11,994 nt of DNA, from positions 1 through 11,994 of the forward strand of contig CAADXT010000103.1 of assembly GCA_900753095.1 (NCBI GenBank). The letters are read 5' to 3'. This document shows, one piece after another, positions 7,164-11,994 of this stretch. The stretch comes from Eggerthellaceae bacterium (GTDB lineage Bacteria; Actinomycetota; Coriobacteriia; Coriobacteriales; Eggerthellaceae). Positions within the stretch are counted from its first letter, which is position 1, and each line of letters begins with the position of its first letter. The position numbers and the translations under genes are program-made. Below the pieces are notes generated by a model. The model searched no databases. It was given only the letters and a program-made list of their open reading frames with translations, and had not been told where the DNA came from.

Positions 7164-7670
7164 TTACTCGAAGATGATATTGAAAAGATACTTGGTGATG
7201 GCCGAACGGCGGACCACGCCCACCAGCGTGCCGTCATCGTCAACCACCGGGAGCTTCTTGAACTTCTTCTTCGCAAGCAGGGCGGCAACACGTGCGATGC
7301 TCTGATCGGGCCGAGCGCACACGACTTTCCTGGTGGCGAAATCCATAACGTTACGATCTTTCAGGCCATCAACCCGTTGCTCTAGGCTCTGGTCGTCGAA
7401 ATACAACATCGAAGCGTCACCGCCGGTGAATATGGCATGGGCACGATGCTGCGCGATGGCGCCCATGATGTCCCCATCGGAGATGAACCCGACAACCTTG
7501 CCGCCTTCATCGACCACCGGCATGCTGCTTACCTCGTTTACGGCGAGCATGCGAACCACGTCCGATATCGTGCAGTTCTCCGTACAGGTAAACGGTTCGG
7601 TGATCATGATGCTCGAAACAGGGGTGCCCTCCACTTCAAGCGGAATGCGCTCGGAAAGAATCTCTGACAT
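7164..7670 (-). CDS. Twin-CBS-domain protein
   Basis: Soluble 168-residue protein made almost entirely of two CBS domains (about 17-75 and 105-165), a Bateman module of the kind that binds adenine nucleotides or other ligands and regulates partners. Each repeat shows the typical core: PVVD followed by VGFISDGDI (60-68), and PVVD followed by VGVVRRSAI (150-158). There is no catalytic domain, membrane segment or DNA-binding domain. It starts only 3 bases after the stop of the MFS exporter gene, and its ribosome binding site (AAGGAGG) lies inside the end of that gene, so the two are tightly coupled. A role in sensing cell state for the exporter is inferred from context only. Confidence 0.9.
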   Translation of the reverse strand: MSEILSERIPLEVEGTPVSSIMITEPFTCTENCTISDVVRMLAVNEVSSMPVVDEGGKVVGFISDGDIMGAIAQHRAHAIFTGGDASMLYFDDQSLEQRVDGLKDRNVMDFATRKVVCARPDQSIARVAALLAKKKFKKLPVVDDDGTLVGVVRRSAITKYLFNIIFE

Positions 7671-7673
7671 TGC

Positions 7674-9116
7674 TTATGCCTCCTTCTTCGGGGCAGCGCC
7701 ACGCTTTGAGGGGCGCACGCTCACGATTGCGTAGATAAGGGATACCAGGCCGATTGCCGCGCATACCTTGTAGGCAACGCCGGCACCCATCGCGGTAGCA
7801 ACCTGGATGCTTGCATCGGCTCCAGCCGAAGCGGTAACGCTCGTCATAACGGTGACGATAAGCGCGGTACACAAACCGCCAGCAACTTGCCTGCCCGTAT
7901 TCGCGATAGCGTTGCCGTGGGCGATCATATCGTTCTTGAGCGCGTTTACGCCCCACGTGTTAACCGGCATGTTGGCCAAAGCCTGTCCCGCAGCCTGAAG
8001 CATGCAGAACAGCGCCACCACCAATATGGGCGTGTTCACCGTGGAAAGGGAGAGGAGGAACAGCGCAACCGTCATAAGCGCCAAACCGAAGATGGAGATG
8101 GCGCGTGGGCCGAACTTGTCGAAGACCACACCCGAGATGGGGCTGATGATAATGCCCACCGCCGCAGCGGGAAGCATAGCCATGCCAGTCTCGAACGCAG
8201 AGGCGCCAAGGGCCGTTTGAAGCAGCAAAGGCAAGAGCGTGTTGGTTACGAGGCAAGCTGCGTTGATAAGGGTAACGATGATGGCAGCCACGCGGAACTC
8301 GCGCGTTTTCAAAGTTCCAAGCTGCAAAAGCGGGTCTTCGATGCGTCCTTGGCGAATCACGAACAGCACCAAGCACAGAACGCCAACGGCAATGCAGCCA
8401 ATCACCACAGCGCTGCCCCAGCCGAGCGTAGAAGCGCTGGAAAAGCCGTACAAGAGACCACCGAACGCAATCGTGGAAAGCACCACGGAAAGAAGGTCGA
8501 GTTTAGGATTCTTGAGCTCTCCCACGTTCTTAAGCATGAACACGCCCAGCGCAAGCACCACAAGGGAAAGAGGGACGATGGAGCCGATCATGGTGCGCCA
8601 GCCATATGCGTCGATCACCGCACCGCCCACGACAGGGCCTACGGCCGGACCGGCAGACATGACGATGCCGGCCATGCCCATGGCCGTGCCGCGCTTCTCA
8701 ACGGGGAACACCAGCATGGGCACAACGGAGACCAAGGGCATCAGCACGCCGGAACCCGCCGCCTGGAGCACGCGGCCAACGATCAAGAAGAGAAAATCGG
8801 GTGCGGCCGCGCAAAGCAGCGTCCCCAAGGCAAACACCAGCGTGGCCCCGAAGAAGAGCATGCGGGTGCTGAACTTATCGATAAGGTACGCCGAAACGGG
8901 TATCATGATGCCGCTTACCAAGGGGTAAATCGACATAACCCATTGAGCGGTAGATGCGTCAATGTTGAAATCGGCCATGATAACGGGCAAAGCAGGCGAC
9001 ATCACCGTTTGGTTCAAAAGGGCAAGAAACGCACCCAGCACAACCACAGCGACAATACGGATCTGAGTGCCGGTAATGCGCCCATCGGCAGGCGCGGAAA
9101 CAACTGTATCAGTCAT
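7674..9116 (-). CDS. MFS drug/metabolite exporter, DHA2 (14-helix) family
   Basis: Proton-driven efflux pump of the EmrB/QacA type in the cytoplasmic membrane; 480 residues with about 14 hydrophobic helices. Family motifs: a D1-like LALLNQTVMSPALPVI at 31-46, an A-like LIDKFSTRML at 78-87, motif B GRVLQAAGSG at 114-123, and antiporter motif C GPAVGPVVGG at 156-165. Two in-frame ATGs exist, at 9122 and 9116. The second is chosen because GAAGGA (9127 to 9122) then lies five bases upstream, whereas it overlaps the first ATG. It is the first gene of an operon with the CBS gene. Its leader can fold so that the ribosome binding site is buried. Substrate unknown; no TetR/MarR gene is adjacent. Confidence 0.93.
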   Translation of the reverse strand: MTDTVVSAPADGRITGTQIRIVAVVVLGAFLALLNQTVMSPALPVIMADFNIDASTAQWVMSIYPLVSGIMIPVSAYLIDKFSTRMLFFGATLVFALGTLLCAAAPDFLFLIVGRVLQAAGSGVLMPLVSVVPMLVFPVEKRGTAMGMAGIVMSAGPAVGPVVGGAVIDAYGWRTMIGSIVPLSLVVLALGVFMLKNVGELKNPKLDLLSVVLSTIAFGGLLYGFSSASTLGWGSAVVIGCIAVGVLCLVLFVIRQGRIEDPLLQLGTLKTREFRVAAIIVTLINAACLVTNTLLPLLLQTALGASAFETGMAMLPAAAVGIIISPISGVVFDKFGPRAISIFGLALMTVALFLLSLSTVNTPILVVALFCMLQAAGQALANMPVNTWGVNALKNDMIAHGNAIANTGRQVAGGLCTALIVTVMTSVTASAGADASIQVATAMGAGVAYKVCAAIGLVSLIYAIVSVRPSKRGAAPKKEA

Positions 9117-9121
9117 AAACA

Positions 9122-9197
9122 TCCTTCGTAACTATGCTTTTCAATGGCAAGAAGATGCATCCGACCAGGGATGCGAAAAGCATCAGTTACGACAGGA
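9122..9197 (-). promoter_or_regulatory. Leader hairpin that can sequester the MFS exporter ribosome binding site
   Basis: Bases 9122-9142 pair with 9175-9197 over 21 base pairs, interrupted only by two single bulged C residues (plus-strand numbering 9184 and 9193). Inside lies a second stem, GCATCC (9157-9162) with GGATGC (9169-9174). In the mRNA the 3' arm contains the whole GAAGGA Shine-Dalgarno, so folding would block initiation at 9116. A competing hairpin GATGC-5-GCATC (9184 to 9170 on the minus strand) uses part of the 5' arm and cannot coexist with the inner half of the long stem. This is the geometry of a translational switch; function is inferred. Confidence 0.6.
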
Positions 9198-9213
9198 GGA
9201 AAGAGGCTGATCG

Positions 9214-9280
9214 AGGCATACCTGCGAGACGGCAGCAACAGCCCCATATGCAAGGGGCCTGCGAATAACAATGTATGCCT
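9214..9280 (-). promoter_or_regulatory. Possible three-way RNA junction upstream of the MFS leader hairpin
   Basis: AGGCATAC (9214-9221) and GTATGCCT (9273-9280) are perfect 8-base complements. Between them sit two smaller stems: CTGC/GCAG (9222-9225 with 9232-9235) directly abutting the outer stem, and GCCCC/GGGGC (9241-9245 with 9254-9258). Together they could form a three-way junction just upstream of the hairpin at 9122-9197. It does not match a riboswitch class I recognise. The stems are short and could be chance; the plus strand could also be the active one. Confidence 0.35.
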
Positions 9281-9307
9281 TGGAAAGTTCGTTCATAGCG
9301 GTGAGGT

Positions 9308-9336
9308 ACTTTACTAGGCACGATGATCGAATTCAA
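9308..9336 (-). promoter_or_regulatory. Candidate promoter for the MFS-CBS operon
   Basis: On the minus strand TTGAAT (9336-9331) and TAAAGT (9313-9308) are separated by 17 bases; each matches four of six sigma-70 consensus positions. A start near 9301 would give a leader of roughly 185 bases containing both structured elements. The match is modest. Confidence 0.3.
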
Positions 9337-9393
9337 GCCACGTAAGCCAACCGTAATATCTCGCCCACAATTGCGCGAGAAGCAGGCCGCAGC

Positions 9394-9422
9394 TCGACAA
9401 CCACCAAGCGCGACCTTATCAT
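9394..9422 (+). promoter_or_regulatory. Sigma-70-type promoter of the DUF1292 gene
   Basis: TCGACA (9394-9399) and TATCAT (9417-9422) are spaced by 17 bases and each matches five of six consensus positions. The predicted start near 9429 leaves a leader of about 40 bases before the ATG at 9470, which supports that start codon. Confidence 0.6.
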
Positions 9423-9469
9423 TCGTAAACGTACAGACAATTGCCAACCCCATTGCGAGAGGCTCCACC

Positions 9470-9778
9470 ATGACCGATACCAACAAGGGCAAGTTCCAGC
9501 AAAACGTCCACTTCAACGCCATTACCCCTGAGGGCATGCTGGTTGAATGCGAGACGCTGTTCACCTTCGAGAACGCTGAAACCAACCGCTCTTACATCGT
9601 ATACACCGACAACCGCACCGACGATGAAGGAAACACCACAGTTTACGCTTCGATCTACGACCCGGCATCGGTCGAATACAACGAGGCGAGCGGAATGGCC
9701 GCCCTCTCCCTTATCCCTATCGAGTCCGAAGAAGAATGGGCAGTTGTTGAGCAGCTTCTCGAAGAAGCTGCCGAATAG
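9470..9778 (+). CDS. DUF1292 domain protein (YrzB-like)
   Basis: Small acidic cytosolic protein of 102 residues. The layout is typical of DUF1292: an early FNAITPEGMLVECETLF strand region, FENAETNRSYIVYTDN, then a VYASIYDP stretch, and a C-terminal acidic helix with PIESEEEWAVVEQLLEE. The molecular function of the family is unknown. The same frame is open back to an ATG at 9323, but that lies upstream of the good promoter at 9394-9422 and would add an atypical basic 49-residue N-terminus. ATG 9470 with a weak GAGAGG site is therefore preferred. It stands alone, upstream of tRNA-Leu. A 9-bp hairpin is encoded at its 3' end (9751-9771). Confidence 0.85.
   Translation: MTDTNKGKFQQNVHFNAITPEGMLVECETLFTFENAETNRSYIVYTDNRTDDEGNTTVYASIYDPASVEYNEASGMAALSLIPIESEEEWAVVEQLLEEAAE
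9751..9771 (+). repeat. Perfect hairpin within the last codons of the DUF1292 gene
   Basis: GCAGCTTCT (9751-9759) and AGAAGCTGC (9763-9771) are complementary, with a three-base loop. It ends just before the stop codon and has no T-tract, so it may be an mRNA 3' end structure or simply reflect repeated Leu/Glu/Ala codons. Confidence 0.35.
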
Positions 9779-9809
9779 CCTTCTAAGGCAAGAAATTCTA
9801 AATTACCCC

Positions 9810-9837
9810 TTGCGCAACTAGTTGGTTTTGGTAATAT
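9810..9837 (+). promoter_or_regulatory. Possible promoter of tRNA-Leu
   Basis: TAATAT (9832-9837) within an AT-rich stretch is preceded after 16 bases by TTGCGC (9810-9815). The -35 match is weak, but the position about 37 bases before the tRNA is suitable. Confidence 0.4.
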
Positions 9838-9873
9838 ATCTATCGCTGCATTGCGAAAGCAAAACATAACCAC

Positions 9874-9963
9874 GTCGGAGTGGTGGAACGGCAGACACGC
9901 TAGCTTGAGGTGCTAGTGCCCACTTTACCGGGCGTGCGGGTTCAAATCCCGCCTCCGACACCA
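9874..9963 (+). tRNA. tRNA-Leu (anticodon GAG)
   Basis: The acceptor stem GTCGGAG (9874-9880) pairs with CTCCGAC (9953-9959). The anticodon stem CTAGC/GCTAG (9900-9904, 9912-9916) closes the loop TTGAGGT, giving anticodon GAG at 9907-9909, which reads CUC and CUU leucine codons. The long variable arm is the class II form expected of tRNA-Leu, and the T arm is GCGGG-TTCAAAT-CCCGC. Discriminator A9960 is followed by an encoded CCA. Confidence 0.97.
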
Positions 9964-9974
9964 GCTTGAATCTG

Positions 9975-9998
9975 AAACGCCTTCGGGCGTTTTTTTTT
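9975..9998 (+). terminator. Intrinsic terminator of tRNA-Leu
   Basis: A 7-bp stem AAACGCC/GGCGTTT (9975-9981 with 9986-9992) with a stable TTCG tetraloop runs into an unbroken T-tract to 9998. It is a textbook Rho-independent terminator 12 bases after the tRNA. Confidence 0.95.
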
Positions 9999-10120
9999 AT
10001 TGCCACTACCCTTTTAAATCTGCGGGTAGAAGCGCAGCTCTCTCTTCTTTTCTTCAAGATCAACTATGAATCGGCCTGCACTCCTTTCAAAGAAACGCAA
10101 GCTCGAGGTCAAATTACGCC

Positions 10121-10153
10121 AAACAAAAAGGGCGGCGCAGGTGCGCCGCCCTT
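10121..10153 (-). terminator. Intrinsic terminator of the pgk-tpiA-secG group
   Basis: A 12-bp GC-rich stem (10128-10139 with 10142-10153) is followed on the minus strand by TTTTTGTTT, 22 bases past the secG stop. The segment between this and the tRNA terminator (9999-10120) shows no gene or repeat. Confidence 0.9.
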
Positions 10154-10174
10154 ACAAGCAGTTAGCCTAAATGC

Positions 10175-10426
10175 TTATCCGATAGTGCCCTGAGGGTAAA
10201 CTACCATGAGCACAATCAAGGAGATAAGGAAAATAGCCGCCAAGATAATGGTAATGCGGTTAAGGTTCTTTTCCATGATGCTCGAACCGCTCTGGTTGTT
10301 GTAGACAGAGCTGGCAATCATGTCGGAAACGCCTGTTCCCTTACCAGAGTGGAGAAGAACAAACACAATAAGCCCAATGCCGGATACAACCAGCAGAACA
10401 GAAAAGATAATCGCAACGATAGACAA
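10175..10426 (-). CDS. secG: SecG subunit of the Sec protein translocase
   Basis: Small membrane subunit of the SecYEG channel. Its 83 residues have two hydrophobic helices (about 3-25 and 57-77) and the conserved cytoplasmic segment LLHSGKGTGVSDM followed by GSSIMEKNLNRIT. The start is TTG at 10426, chosen because AAGGA lies seven bases upstream and because the family N-terminus begins just before the first helix; no in-frame ATG is available. It lies downstream of tpiA, as in many Actinobacteria, but has its own strong promoter in the gap. Confidence 0.93.
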   Translation of the reverse strand: MSIVAIIFSVLLVVSGIGLIVFVLLHSGKGTGVSDMIASSVYNNQSGSSIMEKNLNRITIILAAIFLISLIVLMVVYPQGTIG

Positions 10427-10463
10427 CGTAACATCCTTACCTAAATAGTCTCACGAAACACTA

Positions 10464-10492
10464 ATTATAAGAATCAGCGTTGTGCTTGACAA
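10464..10492 (-). promoter_or_regulatory. Near-consensus sigma-70 promoter of secG
   Basis: On the minus strand TTGTCA (10492-10487, five of six matches) and TATAAT (10469-10464, perfect) are exactly 17 bases apart. Transcription would begin near 10457, about 30 bases before the secG TTG start. This is the best promoter match in the window. Confidence 0.8.
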
Positions 10493-10509
10493 GAGAATTC
10501 ACAGCAGAA

Positions 10510-11283
10510 CTACTGAGCCTCATGAGCTGCTTCGATGAGCTGACGGAACGAGTCGGCCTTCAGGGAAGCGCCGCCGATAAGACCACCGTCGATGTCGGGC
10601 TGGGCAAGCAGATCTACCACATTGCCCACGTTCATCGAGCCGCCGTACAGAACACGGGTAGCGCCGGCAACCTCAGAGCCAAACTCGGAGCTCAGCGTTT
10701 CACGGATAGAGCCGCAAACCTCTTCAGCCTGCTCGGGAGTGGCAGTGCGACCGCTGCCGATTGCCCAGATAGGCTCGTAGGCCACTACAACGTTCTTCAT
10801 GTCCATCGCATCAAGCCCGGCAAGCGCTGCGCGAACTTGCGCAGTGACGAACTCAACGTAATCACCCGAATCGCGCATCGCAAGCGACTCGCCAACGCAA
10901 ACGATGGGAGCAATGCCCGCGGCAACCAAGGCCTTCACCTTAAGGTTTACCGTGGTATCCGTCTCGTTGAACATCTCACGGCGCTCGGAATGGCCGACGA
11001 TGCAGTACTCGCACCCGGCATCCTTGATCATGGGAATGGAGATCTCGCCCGTGAAAGCGCCCGACTCCTCCCAATGAACGTTCTGGGCGCCAAGGGAGAT
11101 TTTCGTTTTGTCGAAATCAAGAACCGTGTAAGCAGACTTGATATCGATTGCCGGAGGGCACAGCACGATATCGACATCATCCCATTTACGGTTGTACTGG
11201 TTGCAGAGCTGCTGGGTAAGCACAACGGTTTCGGGGATGGTCTTGTTCATCTTCCAGTTACCCGCCATAAGATAGGTGCGCAT
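10510..11283 (-). CDS. tpiA: Triose-phosphate isomerase
   Basis: Interconverts dihydroxyacetone phosphate and glyceraldehyde 3-phosphate in glycolysis; a cytosolic TIM barrel. The 257-residue length is normal. Catalytic residues are all present: Lys11 in GNWKMN, His98 in GHSERR and Glu170 in AYEPIWAIGSG (the active-site loop follows). The phosphate-binding YGGS and GGLIGGASL stretches are near the C-terminus. ATG 11283 has AAGGAGG six bases upstream, and the gene starts 11 bases after pgk, so the two form an operon. Confidence 0.98.
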   Translation of the reverse strand: MRTYLMAGNWKMNKTIPETVVLTQQLCNQYNRKWDDVDIVLCPPAIDIKSAYTVLDFDKTKISLGAQNVHWEESGAFTGEISIPMIKDAGCEYCIVGHSERREMFNETDTTVNLKVKALVAAGIAPIVCVGESLAMRDSGDYVEFVTAQVRAALAGLDAMDMKNVVVAYEPIWAIGSGRTATPEQAEEVCGSIRETLSSEFGSEVAGATRVLYGGSMNVGNVVDLLAQPDIDGGLIGGASLKADSFRQLIEAAHEAQ

Positions 11284-11294
11284 GAAGAGCCTCC

Positions 11295-11994
<700 letters not shown>

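Larger units (their letters stand above)
9117..9469. promoter_or_regulatory. Structured region between the MFS operon and the DUF1292 gene
   Basis: 353 bases without a convincing gene. From left to right it holds the MFS ribosome binding site, a large inverted repeat (9122-9197), a second nested set of inverted repeats (9214-9280), a weak minus-strand promoter candidate (9308-9336) and the plus-strand promoter of the DUF1292 gene (9394-9422). Several short open frames cross it but lack a ribosome binding site. Confidence 0.6.

Noticed and set aside
7887..9131. Long open frame (414 codons) on the plus strand opposite the MFS exporter
   Set aside because: It is antisense to a gene with clear family motifs; the translation is His/Arg/Gly/Gln-rich with no recognisable domain or ribosome binding site. 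It is a mirror of hydrophobic codon use.
9122..9197. The large inverted repeat as a transposon end pair or MITE
   Set aside because: Only 76 bases in total, no flanking target duplication seen, and its left arm coincides exactly with the exporter's ribosome binding site, which fits regulation better.
9155..9268. Small plus-strand frame of about 37 codons in the MFS/DUF1292 gap, as a possible leader peptide
   Set aside because: No Shine-Dalgarno before the ATG and it overlaps the inverted repeats; probably chance.
9323..9469. N-terminal extension of the DUF1292 gene from ATG 9323
   Set aside because: The frame is open, but the gene's best promoter lies inside it (9394-9422), there is no ribosome binding site at 9323, and the added basic residues are atypical of DUF1292 proteins.

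Overview
This 11,994-base window looks like chromosomal DNA from an anaerobic actinobacterium, most likely of the class Coriobacteriia (Eggerthellaceae-like). The inference rests on the pgk-tpiA-secG gene order, moderate-to-high GC codon use, a soluble hybrid kinase with a PAS-like sensor, a formate/nitrite channel, a DUF1292 protein and a tRNA with encoded CCA. The genus cannot be named from the sequence. I see no insertion sequence, integrase, phage gene or CRISPR array; this is mostly housekeeping and ordinary accessory DNA.

Left part (1-2794): the 5' end of a sodium:alanine/glycine symporter gene runs off the left edge on the minus strand. Divergent from it is a two-gene unit, thpR (RNA 2',3'-cyclic phosphodiesterase) and a LOG-family nucleotide phosphoribohydrolase. 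A strong hairpin then separates this unit from a convergent formate/nitrite transporter gene.

Middle part (2795-7163): a class-3-like aldehyde dehydrogenase carries an unusual charged N-terminal extension of about 105 residues. It is followed by a soluble hybrid sensor kinase (sensor, HisKA, HATPase, REC, REC) broken by two compensating single-base frameshifts, +1 near 5192-5196 and -1 near 6439-6444. A bidirectional terminator closes this section.

Right-centre part (7164-9469): a minus-strand operon encodes a 14-helix DHA2-type MFS exporter and a twin-CBS protein. Its leader is the most unusual DNA in the window. A 21-pair inverted repeat with two bulges sequesters the exporter's Shine-Dalgarno sequence, a shorter competing hairpin would free it, and a possible three-way junction lies upstream. 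The layout resembles an uncharacterised riboswitch or attenuator.

Right part (9470-11994): a DUF1292 gene with a good promoter, tRNA-Leu(GAG) with a textbook terminator, then convergent secG, tpiA and pgk (partial). secG has its own near-consensus promoter in addition to any read-through from the glycolytic genes.
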